Shown in pieces: positions 23,923 to 31,836 of a stretch of 48,753 nucleotides of DNA (positions are counted from its first letter, which is position 1; every line of letters begins with the position of its first letter). The stretch is taken from NCBI GenBank assembly GCA_005884575.1, contig VAWW01000046.1, positions 10,117 to 58,869 of the forward strand. Direction: 5' to 3'. The position numbers were made by a program, and so were the translations under genes. Source of the DNA: Actinomycetota bacterium. Its GTDB lineage: Bacteria; Actinomycetota; Thermoleophilia; Gaiellales; Gaiellaceae. The notes below the pieces were generated by a model, which saw only the letters and a program-made list of their open reading frames with translations, ran no database searches and was not told the DNA's origin.

Positions 23923-25224
23923 ATGGCTGTGGCTCCCGCCGTGCCCGAGGCGTTCGTCATCGAGGGAGGAACGCCGCTCCAGGGTCGGATTCGTGCGGCC
24001 GGCAACAAGAACGGCGCGCTCCCGATCCTCGCGGCGACCCTGCTCGCAGACGACGACGTGACGTTGTCGAACGTCCCGCGGATCCGCGACGTGGAGACGA
24101 TGATCGAGCTGGTCGCGAGCCTGGGCGCCGACGTCGAGTGGATCGCGGACAACGAGCTGCGAGTCCGCCCGCAGGGACTCTCGTCGCACGAGGTGGACAC
24201 GGAGCTCGCGACGCGCATCCGCGCCTCGTTCCTGCTCGCGGGCCCGCTGCTGGCGCGTCTCGGCCGCGCGAGCGTGCCGCCGCCCGGCGGCGACGTGATC
24301 GGCCGGAGGCGACTGGATCCGCACATCCACGCTCTAGCCGAGCTCGGTGCACAGATCGACATCGGCGCGCGCTACGAGATGCGGACAGCCGGCCTACGGG
24401 CGAACCACATCTTCCTCGACGAGGCGAGCGTGATGGCAACCGAGAACACCGTCATGGCCGCCGCGCTGACGCCGGGGGAAACCGTGATCGGCAACGCCGC
24501 GTGCGAGCCGCACGTACAGGATCTGTGCCGCTTCCTGGTCTCGCTCGGCGCGGAGATCGAGGGCGTCGAGTCGAACGTCCTACGGATCCGCGGCGTCGAG
24601 AAGCTGCGCGGCGGCGAGTGGCGCATCGCGCCCGAGCACATCGAGGTCGGCAGCTTCATCGGACTCGCCGCGGTCACCGGCAGCGACGTCACGATCGAGA
24701 ACGCCGAGCCGAACGACCTGCTCTCGATCATCCCCGCGTTCGCACGCCTCGGCGTCCGCCTCGAGATCGACGGCAGCTCGATCCGAGTGCCGCCCAATCA
24801 GGACCTCGTGATCGAGAACGACCTCGGCGACCAGATCCCGAAGATCGAGGACGGCCCATGGCCCGCGTTCCCCGCCGATCTGACGTCGATCGCCGTCGCC
24901 GTTGCGACGCAGGCGAGAGGGACGATCCTCATCTTCGAGAAGATGTTCGAGAACCGCCTGTTCTTCGTCGACAAGCTCGTGTCGATGGGTGCACGGATCA
25001 TCGTCTGCGATCCGCACCGCGTCGTCGTCACCGGACCCGCGCGGCTCTACGGCCAGCGGATGGCGAGTCCGGACATCCGCGCGGGGATGGCGATGCTGAT
25101 CGCCGCACTCGCCGCGGAGGGCGTTTCGACGATCGGCAACGTCGGCGAGATCGACCGCGGCTACGAGCGAATCGACGAGCGGCTGCGCGCCCTCGGCGCG
25201 ACGATCGAACGCGTCGAAGCGTGA
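23923..25224 (+). CDS. murA: UDP-N-acetylglucosamine 1-carboxyvinyltransferase
   Basis: A 433-residue EPSP-synthase-fold enzyme that adds enolpyruvate from PEP to UDP-GlcNAc, the first committed step of peptidoglycan synthesis. Landmarks are AAGNKNGALPILAATLL (catalytic Lys29), RASFLLAGPLLARLG and PPGGDVIGRRRLDPH. In the latter loop the usual active-site Cys is Asp124, as in mycobacteria and chlamydiae, where it gives resistance to fosfomycin. The C-terminal half has GPWPAFPADLTS and the conserved RLYGQRMASPDIRAGMA. No other mur gene is adjacent. Confidence 0.95.
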   Translation: MAVAPAVPEAFVIEGGTPLQGRIRAAGNKNGALPILAATLLADDDVTLSNVPRIRDVETMIELVASLGADVEWIADNELRVRPQGLSSHEVDTELATRIRASFLLAGPLLARLGRASVPPPGGDVIGRRRLDPHIHALAELGAQIDIGARYEMRTAGLRANHIFLDEASVMATENTVMAAALTPGETVIGNAACEPHVQDLCRFLVSLGAEIEGVESNVLRIRGVEKLRGGEWRIAPEHIEVGSFIGLAAVTGSDVTIENAEPNDLLSIIPAFARLGVRLEIDGSSIRVPPNQDLVIENDLGDQIPKIEDGPWPAFPADLTSIAVAVATQARGTILIFEKMFENRLFFVDKLVSMGARIIVCDPHRVVVTGPARLYGQRMASPDIRAGMAMLIAALAAEGVSTIGNVGEIDRGYERIDERLRALGATIERVEA

Positions 25225-25225
25225 C

Positions 25226-26628
25226 CTAACGACGTTGGCCGACGCGAACGGGGAGTGGGGCGGATATCGCGGTCTCGGCGCCGTCGACGTCCAGGCGCTG
25301 ACCGTGAACGAGTACGTATGACCGGCTGCGAGCCTGAACCACGCGTCTGTGCGGCGCGTCGTCGCGAGCAGGACCTGCGCCTGCCCGCCGTCGCGCGCCG
25401 CCGCGACGCGGTACTCGGCCGCACCGCCGCTCCAGGCCACGTGCACGCGGTCCCGCGCACGCACCGCTGACACGAGGACCGTGGGCCCGCCGCCCGCGTG
25501 GGCGACGGCGGCCGCGACGTCGATGACGCCGAAGCCGAGCTCCGGCGACCACGTGCCGAGGCCCGAGGCCGTCTGCTTGAGGATTTGCGCGACCGCCGCG
25601 GCGTCGAGCGACGGATTCGCAGACCACACGAGCGCCGCCGCGCCGGCGACCTCAGGCGTCGCGAAAGACGTCCCGCTCGCGAACCCATAGAGGCCCTGGT
25701 GCGAGCCGGCGAGCGCGACGCGCGGATAGAGCAACGGAGAAGGAGGCCGGACACCGCTCCGAAGACGTCAACGCCAGGCGCGACGAGCGAGAGGTACGAA
25801 CCGCTGTTCGAGAAACGACGCGTGACGCCCGTCGGAGGTCGACGCCCCGACTGAGAGCCCTCGCCCGGCGGCGCCGTTGGACCCCGCCGGCTGCAACAGC
25901 GCCGCCGGAAATTCGAGGGGGTTGCCCGTGTCGCGTTCGTTGCCGGCCGCCGCGACGAGCAATGCGCCGTGCGAGATCGCGTAGTCGACCGCGCGGCGCT
26001 CCGTGAGCGAGGTGTGCGGGCCGCCGACGCTCAGGTTGATCACCTTCGCACCGTGGTCGACCGCGTAGACGATGCCGGCCGCCTCGTCGACGTCGCTGAA
26101 CGTTCCGTCACCGCGCCCGGAGCGGACGACGTACACCGACGGAGCCTTCGCGGCGAGATCCGGTGCCGAGAGATCGGCGCCGGTGTCGACGATCGCGATC
26201 GTGATTCCGGCCGCCGCTCGGAGCACCCAGTCGGGCACCGAGTCGAGGCGCGCCGCGGTGTACTGCCACTCGTAAATCGCGTTGCGCGGACCGGCGAAGA
26301 GCGCGGGCTCGACCTTCGACTCGCGTGCCGCGAGCGGCTCGACGTACTCGATGCCCGGACGTGTCGCGATCGCCGCCGCGAATGCCGACGCCGAGCCGCG
26401 CGGACGCAGCTCTGCGGCACGGACCGTGGGCAGCCTGCGGACGACGAGCGCGGGGTGTGCGCGGAGCGCCGCAGCAAGGTCGCGCGGCGCGCGGTAGCCG
26501 ACGACGACGGTGCGGTCTGTCCATCCGCGCGCCGCGGCTGCTTCCTGCACATTGGAAGCCCCGTAACTGCCGGAAGTCGTGCTGACGCAAACGACCCCGA
26601 GCACGGCTACCGCCCGGATCCACCGCAT
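25226..26628 (-). pseudogene. Secreted subtilase (S8) gene with three frameshifts and no catalytic His segment
   Basis: The N-terminal part has a signal peptide, a propeptide-like region (VVVGYRAPRDLAAALRAHP) and the catalytic Asp in AIVDTGADL. The next block jumps to SGRGDGTFSDVDEAAGI, so roughly 45 residues with the HGTHVAG motif are absent in frame. AKVINLSVGG, VAAAGNERDTG (oxyanion Asn) and FASGTSFATPEVAGAAALVW (catalytic Ser) follow. Frame changes lie near 25812 and between 25741 and 25765 (compensating), and near 25290, after which the C-terminus ends APLPVRVGQRR. The stop at 25226-25228 is one base after the murA stop, so the genes converge. Without the His it cannot be an active protease as read. 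Confidence 0.75.
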
Positions 26629-26670
26629 CAGACCTCGATCTGACGGTAGGTGGCGTGCGTACCCGAGTCA

Positions 26671-26731
26671 TGGGCCGAGGGGCCCATCTTTGAAAGGCAG
26701 GGGTGCGTCTCCCGAAAAGCGGGTGCGACGC
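26671..26731. promoter_or_regulatory. Hairpins between the subtilase and hisB-like genes
   Basis: TGGGCC (26671-26676), loop GAGG, GGCCCA (26681-26686) is a perfect stem. A second two-tier hairpin has GCGTC (26705-26709) with GACGC (26727-26731) outside and CCCG (26711-26714) with CGGG (26720-26723) inside. A TAGCCT hexamer at 26740-26745 ends 9 nt before the hisB-like ATG. If transcription begins there, these hairpins lie upstream of it and may be an operator or terminator. I recognise no riboswitch class. Confidence 0.35.
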
Positions 26732-26754
26732 GACTGCGGTAGCCTCAGCGACGG

Positions 26755-27285
26755 ATGGCCGGAGGCGAGAGCGTGCGCGCGCAGGGGGGTCGGAGCAGCG
26801 TCCGCGTGCAGCCGGGCGGCGGCCCGACGAACATCGAGACCGGCCTGCCGGTCCTCGACCATCTGCTCGCGCTGCTGGCCGAGTACGCCGACTTCGGGCT
26901 CGCGCTCCAGGTCGAGCCGGGCAGCGCGGACGCCGAGGTCGCCGAGGCAGGCTCCGCGCTCGGCGAGTCGCTTGCCGGGTTCCTGCGCGTCGGTGGCGCC
27001 CGCGGCCATGGATCGGCGTTCATGATCTCGTCCGAGGCGCTCGCGCACGTCGCGCTCGAGACTTCCGACACCCCGCTCGTCGTCTCGAACGTCGACCTGA
27101 CCGAAGCCCGCGTGGGCGGCCTCGCCAGCGACATCGTCGCCCGCTTCCTGCGGCAGCTCGTCGAGGGCGCCGGGCTGACGCTTCACGTCCGGCTCGTCAA
27201 CGGCAGCGACACGCAGCACGTGCTCGAGGCGATCTTCAAGGCGCTCGGCGTCGCCCTTGCGCAGGCCTGCTCGTCCACTCCCTGA
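26755..27285 (+). CDS. HisB-family protein lacking most metal ligands (pseudoenzyme)
   Basis: A 176-residue protein aligning by eye along the length of imidazoleglycerol-phosphate dehydratase: ETGLPVLDHLLALLAEYADF, AGSALGESLAGFL, EALAHVALETSDTPLV, GLTLHVRLVNGSDTQHVLEA and IFKALG. HisB normally has DHHTVED and NxHHxxEA, which supply Mn ligands. Here these are DAEVAEA and DTQHVLEA, and the conserved EEFF segment is VARFL. The first DH of the family (LDH) is kept. It is therefore unlikely to dehydrate IGP and may bind a ligand or protein instead. It is followed 10 bp later by ridA. Confidence 0.8.
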   Translation: MAGGESVRAQGGRSSVRVQPGGGPTNIETGLPVLDHLLALLAEYADFGLALQVEPGSADAEVAEAGSALGESLAGFLRVGGARGHGSAFMISSEALAHVALETSDTPLVVSNVDLTEARVGGLASDIVARFLRQLVEGAGLTLHVRLVNGSDTQHVLEAIFKALGVALAQACSSTP

Positions 27286-27295
27286 AAGGAGACCC

Positions 27296-27685
27296 ATGGC
27301 AGAGAAAGCGGTCGTCCGGACCGAGGACGCGCCCGCGCCGTTCCAGGGCGCGCCCTACTCGCAAGCGATCCGGGCCGGCGACTTCGTCTTCGTCTCCGGG
27401 CAGGTCGGCATGCAGGCGGGACAGGCGCAGCTCGTCGGCGACACGATCGCGGACCAGACCGAGCAGGTGTTCGCGAACCTGGGCGCGATTCTCGAGGCGG
27501 CGGGCACGGGACTCGACAAGCTCGTCAAGACGACGGTGTTCCTCCAAAACCTCGACGACTTCCAGGCGATGAACTCCGTGTACGCGAAGCACGTCGGCGC
27601 AAACCCGCCCGCACGCTCGACGTTCGAAGTCGCGAAGCTCCCCGCCGGCGCGCTGATCGAGATCGAGGCGGTCGCGCACCTCTGA
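27296..27685 (+). CDS. ridA: RidA/YjgF family enamine/imine deaminase
   Basis: A 129-residue protein with APYSQAIRAGDFVFVSGQ, ILEAAGTGLDKLVKTTVFL and ARSTFEVAKLPAGALIEIEA, including the Arg of the RST motif that binds the substrate carboxylate. RidA proteins trim reactive 2-aminoacrylate-type intermediates released by PLP enzymes. ATG 27296 follows AAAGGAG (27286-27292). The upstream hisB-like gene ends 10 bp before it, so they likely share a transcript. The next frame continues in a CTGA overlap with cca. Confidence 0.92.
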   Translation: MAEKAVVRTEDAPAPFQGAPYSQAIRAGDFVFVSGQVGMQAGQAQLVGDTIADQTEQVFANLGAILEAAGTGLDKLVKTTVFLQNLDDFQAMNSVYAKHVGANPPARSTFEVAKLPAGALIEIEAVAHL

Positions 27686-27705
27686 GCAAGATTGTCGAAG
27701 ACTGG

Positions 27706-29103
27706 GTGCGGGGCCTCGGGCTCGATGCGTACCTCGTCGGCGGCGCGGTCCGCGACGAGCTGCTCGGAAAGGACTCGAAGGACGCGGACTTCCTCGTCGC
27801 CGGCGTCGATACCGACGGCCTCCGAACGATGCTCGAACCGCACGGCCGCGTCGAGGACCTCGTCGTCGCCGACAGGCTCGTCGGCGTCCGCCTGTTTCCG
27901 CGCGAGCGCGACGTGCGCCGCGCGGCGCCGGCGGGAATCGAGTTCGCGCCGCCGCGACGGGAGGAGAGCACGGGACCGGGCCGCCACGATTTCGCGATCG
28001 TCGCCGACCCGTCGCTTTCGGTCGAGGACGACATGCGCCGCCGGGACTTCACGATCAACGCGATGGCGAAGCGGCTCGCGGACGACACGCTGGTGGATCC
28101 GTTCGGCGGCGAGGAGGGCCTGCGTCGCGGCGTCCTGCGTACGGTCTCGCCGAGCAGCTTCGCCGAGGATCCGCTGAGACTCGTGCGCGGGCTACGCTTC
28201 GTCTCGCAACTCGGGCTCGAGCCGGACGAGGAGACGCTGCGGCAGATGCGCGAGGAAGCGGGCGCCGTGCGGCTCGTCTCCGGGGAGCGGATCGGCGGCG
28301 GTCTCGCTGCGGACGGAATGGGCGAGCTCTCGAAGCTGCTGCTCGGCAGCTATCCGCTGAAGGCGCTGCGGATCGCGCGCGATACCGGCGTGCTCGTGGA
28401 GCTTCTGCCGGAGTTCGAGGCCGCGATCGGCTTCGACCAGGAGAGCCGGTTCCACGACCTCTCCGTCGACGAGCACACGTTCGCAGCCGTGCAGGCGGCG
28501 GCCGACGTCGGTGCGCCGCTTCGCATCCGTCTCGCCGCGCTCTTCCACGATCTCGGCAAGCCGCACGTCGCCTGGCGCGGCCAGGACGGCCGGCTGCACT
28601 ACTACGCGAAGCCGGGCGTCGCACCGCGGAGTCACGAGGAGGTGGGCGCCGAGCTCGCCGCGGGGGCGCTCGCGCGTCTGCGCTATCCGTCCGCGCTGCA
28701 GTCCCGGGTCCGCCGGATCGTCCGCTACCACATGCTCGACCCGGGAAAAGGCGATGCGCTGCGCGCACGACGACTACTCGCGCGTTACGGCGACGAGCTC
28801 GCCCTCGACCTGATCGACCACCGCCTCGCCGACACGCGCGCCAAGCACGGTCCCGGTAGCGAGCCGCCGCGCGACGACGTCGAACGGCTCGAGGAGTTCC
28901 GGCGCGTCGTCGAGCGCGAGCGGGCGAATCCGCACCGGATCCGCGACCTCGCGGTCGACGGCAACGATCTGATCGGGCTCGGCTTCGAGCCGGGACCTGA
29001 CCTCGGTCACGCGCTCCAGAAGCTCCTGCAGGACGTGGTGCGCGACCCGAGTCTGAACACCCGCGACGAGCTGACGCAGCGTGCCCGCGCCCTACTAGTG
29101 TGA
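27706..29103 (+). CDS. cca: CCA tRNA nucleotidyltransferase with HD domain
   Basis: A protein of about 465 residues. Nucleotidyltransferase head: LVGGAVRDELLGKDSKDADFL (catalytic acidic pair in DAD) and MRRRDFTINAMA, with DPFGG and DPLRLVRGLRF typical of class II CCA-adding or poly(A)-type enzymes. An HD domain follows with RLAALFHDLGKPH. It repairs or builds the CCA end of tRNAs, fitting a tRNA-Pro in this window that lacks an encoded CCA. GTG 27706 is the first usual start, but CTG 27682, overlapping the ridA TGA, precedes a coding-like SKIVEDW. Confidence 0.9.
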   Translation: MRGLGLDAYLVGGAVRDELLGKDSKDADFLVAGVDTDGLRTMLEPHGRVEDLVVADRLVGVRLFPRERDVRRAAPAGIEFAPPRREESTGPGRHDFAIVADPSLSVEDDMRRRDFTINAMAKRLADDTLVDPFGGEEGLRRGVLRTVSPSSFAEDPLRLVRGLRFVSQLGLEPDEETLRQMREEAGAVRLVSGERIGGGLAADGMGELSKLLLGSYPLKALRIARDTGVLVELLPEFEAAIGFDQESRFHDLSVDEHTFAAVQAAADVGAPLRIRLAALFHDLGKPHVAWRGQDGRLHYYAKPGVAPRSHEEVGAELAAGALARLRYPSALQSRVRRIVRYHMLDPGKGDALRARRLLARYGDELALDLIDHRLADTRAKHGPGSEPPRDDVERLEEFRRVVERERANPHRIRDLAVDGNDLIGLGFEPGPDLGHALQKLLQDVVRDPSLNTRDELTQRARALLV

Positions 29104-29107
29104 CACC
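29096..29107 (+). promoter_or_regulatory. TAGTGT hexamer before pgeF (candidate -10, leaderless spacing)
   Basis: TAGTGT at 29096-29101 ends 6 nt before GTG 29108 and no ribosome-binding site is present. It overlaps the end of cca, so it may be an internal promoter for the division genes. Confidence 0.35.
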
Positions 29108-29839
29108 GTGACGCTCGACCTGATCGGCTGGGAGGCGCCCGGCCCGTACCGAGTCGAGTTCTCGACCCGCCACGGCGGCGTCAGCGAAGGGCCGTACGCG
29201 TCCCTCAACCTCGGGATCCGCACCGACGACGAGCCGGCGCGCGTCGTCGAGAACCGGACGCGCCTGTGCGAGGCGGTCGAGATCGATCGCGACGGCGCGA
29301 CGATGGCGTGGCAGCGGCACGGCTCGATCGTGCGACGGGCGGAACCGCGGGGCGTCGTGACGCCGGGCACGGTTTACGACCACTGCGACGGGCTCTGGAG
29401 CGACGAGCCCGGGCTCGGGATGCTGCTGCTCACCGCGGACTGCCTGCCGATCGCGATCGCGAGGACGAACGGCGAGCGGCCCGCGCTCGCGATCCTCCAC
29501 GCGGGCTGGCGGGGCCTGCTTGCCGGGATCGTCGGCGTCGGGGTCCGCACGCTCGGCGGCGCGGTTGCGGCGGCGATCGGGCCGGCGATCGGCCCGTGCT
29601 GCTACGAGGTCGGCGAGGAAGTCGCGGAGCCTTTCCGGGAAGCGTTCGGCGCGGACATCGTGGAGAACGGCAGGCTCGACCTCTGGACCTCCGCCGAGCG
29701 CGCACTCCGCGCAGCCGGCTGCGAGCGCGTCGACCGGTTCGACCTCTGCACGTCCTGCAACTCCGACCGTTTCTTCTCACACCGTCGCGACTCGGGACAG
29801 ACCGGCCGGCAGGGAGTGATCGCCGCTGTTGTCGGCTGA
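29108..29839 (+). CDS. pgeF: Peptidoglycan editing factor / YfiH laccase-domain protein
   Basis: A 243-residue protein of the multicopper-oxidase-like YfiH family: FSTRHGGVSEGPYASLNLG, MAWQRHGSIV, LLTADCLPIAIA (Cys), ILHAGWRGLLAG (His) and IGPCCYEVGEEV. Members act as purine nucleoside-modifying enzymes or peptidoglycan editing factors in different studies. Its place before yggS, sepF, yggT and divIVA is the conserved actinobacterial division order, except that ftsZ is not next door. It follows cca by 4 bp, and its 3' end overlaps yggS by 11 nt. Confidence 0.9.
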   Translation: MTLDLIGWEAPGPYRVEFSTRHGGVSEGPYASLNLGIRTDDEPARVVENRTRLCEAVEIDRDGATMAWQRHGSIVRRAEPRGVVTPGTVYDHCDGLWSDEPGLGMLLLTADCLPIAIARTNGERPALAILHAGWRGLLAGIVGVGVRTLGGAVAAAIGPAIGPCCYEVGEEVAEPFREAFGADIVENGRLDLWTSAERALRAAGCERVDRFDLCTSCNSDRFFSHRRDSGQTGRQGVIAAVVG

Positions 29840-30422
29840 CGCCGTTCGCGCGAACTACGAGCGGATCAAGGACGAGGTGGGCCCCGCGGTCACGGTCGTT
29901 GCGGCAACCAAGTACGTGGCTCTCGACGACATGCAGGCACTCGCCGATGCGGGGATCGAAGTCGTCGGCGAGAACAGGGCGCAGGATCTCGAGGCGAAGC
30001 ACCGCCGTTATGCGGACGTGTTTCGCTGGCACTTCATCGGCCACCTGCAGAGCAGGAAGACCAAGGTTGTCAACGCGACGTGCGAGCTCTGCCATTCGCT
30101 CTCGTCCGAGTCCGCGGCGGCGCGGCTCAAGATCCCCGCGCTCGTCGAGGTCAACCTGTCCGGCGAGGCGTCGAAGAGCGGAATCGAGACCGAACGGCTC
30201 GGCGAGTTCCTCGCGCTCTATCCCGACGTGCGGGGCCTGATGACGATGCCGCCGGCGACCGACGATCCCGAGGCGTCGCGACCGTGCTTCCGGCGCCTCC
30301 GCGAGCTTGCAGAGGAGCACGGCCTGCGCGAGCTCTCGATGGGAACGAGCCAGGACTACCGGGTCGCTGCGGACGAGGGAGCCACGCTGATCCGCGTGGG
30401 ATCAGTCCTGTACCAGGGATAA
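29829..30422 (+). CDS. YggS/PLPBP family PLP homeostasis protein
   Basis: A 197-residue fold-type III PLP-binding protein. The PLP Lys is in VVAATKYVALDDMQAL, followed by VGENRAQDLEAKH, WHFIGHLQSRKTK, LVEVNLSGEASKSG and LSMGTSQDYRVAADEGA. It buffers vitamin B6 and has no enzymatic activity in known members. TTG 29829 is the start and lies within pgeF. Its TAA stop is part of TAACAT that ends 8 nt before sepF. Confidence 0.9.
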   Translation: MSADAVRANYERIKDEVGPAVTVVAATKYVALDDMQALADAGIEVVGENRAQDLEAKHRRYADVFRWHFIGHLQSRKTKVVNATCELCHSLSSESAAARLKIPALVEVNLSGEASKSGIETERLGEFLALYPDVRGLMTMPPATDDPEASRPCFRRLRELAEEHGLRELSMGTSQDYRVAADEGATLIRVGSVLYQG

Positions 30423-30433
30423 CATTCGGCGCG

Positions 30434-30991
30434 ATGGGCTTCGGGGACGTCTGGAACAAGACCCTCGTCTACTTCGGCATCGCCGAGGAGGAGGACTGGG
30501 ACGAGGACGGCTACCTGACGGACGAGGAGCTCCAGCGCAGCTACGCCGAGCGGCCGAACGTGCGCCGACTCGCACCGCGCCGGCCGGACCGCCGCGACTT
30601 CGACGACTGGACCGATCCCGAGCCGTCCGAGCCGAGCTCGACCTCGCGCACGGCTGTCCTCCGCGCCGAGCGCCGACGACCCGTCGTCGAGGCGCTGCCG
30701 AGGCCGAGCACGGCGCGCGTCCATCTCGTCGTCCCGCGCAGCTTCAACGACGCGCAGCAGATCGCCGACAAGTTCAAGGAGTCGATCCCGGTCATCCTCA
30801 ACCTGCAGGGCTCCGATCAGGAGCTCGCGAAGCGGCTGATCGACTTTGCCAGCGGCCTGACGTACGCCCTCGACGGCGGCATGCAGCGGGTCGCCGACAA
30901 GGTCTTCCTCCTCACTCCGCGCAATGTCGAGGTCTCCGCCGAGGAGCGCGCGCGACTCCTCGAGCGCGGCGGCTTCTTCAACCAGGCCTAG
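30434..30991 (+). CDS. sepF: Cell division protein SepF
   Basis: A 185-residue protein. The N-terminal part is a membrane-binding amphipathic start (MGFGDVWNKTLVYFG) with an acidic linker (AEEEDWDEDGYLTDEEL). The C-terminal domain has VVPRSFNDAQQIADKFKES, VILNLQGSDQELAKRLIDFA and GGMQRVADKVFLLTP, the SepF fold that binds FtsZ and aligns it at the membrane. ATG 30434 is chosen for the conserved N-terminus. Confidence 0.95.
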   Translation: MGFGDVWNKTLVYFGIAEEEDWDEDGYLTDEELQRSYAERPNVRRLAPRRPDRRDFDDWTDPEPSEPSSTSRTAVLRAERRRPVVEALPRPSTARVHLVVPRSFNDAQQIADKFKESIPVILNLQGSDQELAKRLIDFASGLTYALDGGMQRVADKVFLLTPRNVEVSAEERARLLERGGFFNQA

Positions 30992-31022
30992 GAATTCCCG
31001 CTGCGGAGCCGAATCCGGGGTC

Positions 31023-31337
31023 ATGGGCGCGATAGCCGCCAGCCTCGGTCTGCTCGCCGACACGATCACGGCGATCCAGAACTTCATCTACGTCTTCGTC
31101 TGGGTCTACGTGATCCTGATCTTCGCGTACGTCCTGACAGGCTGGATACGGCTGCCGTACTCGCCCTGGGTGAACCGGATCCAGCGCTTCCTCTACGACA
31201 TCTGCGAGCCCTATCTACGGCTCTTCAGGCGAATCCTTCCGTCCTTCGGCCCGCTCGACCTCTCGCCGATGATCGGAGTCATCGCCCTGTGGATCGTCGA
31301 GTACGTGCTGGTCCGCATCCTCGATCGGTTCCACTAG
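31023..31337 (+). CDS. YggT family membrane protein
   Basis: A 104-residue protein with two membrane regions (about residues 20-45 and 80-98): YVFVWVYVILIFAYVLTGWI, then PYLRLFRRILPSFGPLDLSP and MIGVIALWIVEYVLVRIL. YggT proteins sit next to sepF and divIVA, and their role is not settled (osmotic or division-related). ATG 31023 comes 31 bp after sepF. Confidence 0.92.
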   Translation: MGAIAASLGLLADTITAIQNFIYVFVWVYVILIFAYVLTGWIRLPYSPWVNRIQRFLYDICEPYLRLFRRILPSFGPLDLSPMIGVIALWIVEYVLVRILDRFH

Positions 31338-31350
31338 AGGGGAGAGACCG

Positions 31351-31806
31351 ATGGCACTGACACCAGTCGAGATACGCCACATCACCTTCGGCCGCTCGCC
31401 GCTCGGCTACAAGCGGCCGGCCGTCGACAAGCTGCTCAACGACATCGCGCTGAGCTTCGAGGACGTCTGGCGCGAACGCGCAGATCTGGCGGACAAGGTC
31501 GAGCAGCTCGAGGCCGACCTCGTGCGCTACAAGGAGCTGGAGGCGCTGCTGCGCACGACGCTCCTGTCGGCCGAGCGTGCGTCGGCCGAGATGAAGGAGC
31601 AGGCTCGCAAGCAGGCCGACCTGATCCTCGGCGAGGCGCACGCGGAGGCGCGCGCGGTCACGCGACGGGCCGCGGCCGAGAACGAGCGCCTCAAGGTCGA
31701 GTCCGTGCGGGTGCGCGAACGGCTGCGGCTGGCGCTCGCGAGCATCGACGAGCACTTCGACGAGGACCTCGACGACACCGGATCGCGTGAGGCCGAAGCG
31801 GCCTAG
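31351..31806 (+). CDS. divIVA: DivIVA-family polar growth/division protein
   Basis: A 151-residue protein starting LTPVEIRHITFGRSPLGYKR, the lipid-binding N-terminus of DivIVA, followed by a long coiled coil (about residues 35-135) rich in Glu, Arg and Leu. DivIVA binds curved membrane at poles and septa and recruits wall-synthesis proteins. A GGGGAGAG ribosome-binding site precedes the ATG. It is shorter than Wag31-type DivIVA of mycobacteria, which fits a simpler scaffold. Confidence 0.92.
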   Translation: MALTPVEIRHITFGRSPLGYKRPAVDKLLNDIALSFEDVWRERADLADKVEQLEADLVRYKELEALLRTTLLSAERASAEMKEQARKQADLILGEAHAEARAVTRRAAAENERLKVESVRVRERLRLALASIDEHFDEDLDDTGSREAEAA

Positions 31807-31823
31807 TTCCCGGCTCGTGCAAC

Positions 31824-31836
31824 TACACTGAGTCGC
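31824..31836 (+). promoter_or_regulatory. TACACT hexamer before the YggU gene
   Basis: TACACT at 31824-31829 ends 7 nt before ATG 31837, without a ribosome-binding site. The hexamer lies in the 30-bp gap after divIVA and is not a stop codon of that gene. It is a candidate -10 of a leaderless promoter. Confidence 0.42.

Noticed and set aside
24372..24797. Minus-strand frames inside murA
   Set aside because: Low-complexity Ser/Arg-rich products with no motif, lying wholly within a certain gene.
24580..25225. Continuation of the subtilase reading frame into murA
   Set aside because: It is antisense to murA. The protease C-terminus is recovered in another frame ending at 25226.
26629..26754. 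Cobalamin or c-di-AMP riboswitch upstream of the hisB-like gene
   Set aside because: The stems do not match the conserved cores of either class that I can recall; only generic hairpins can be supported.
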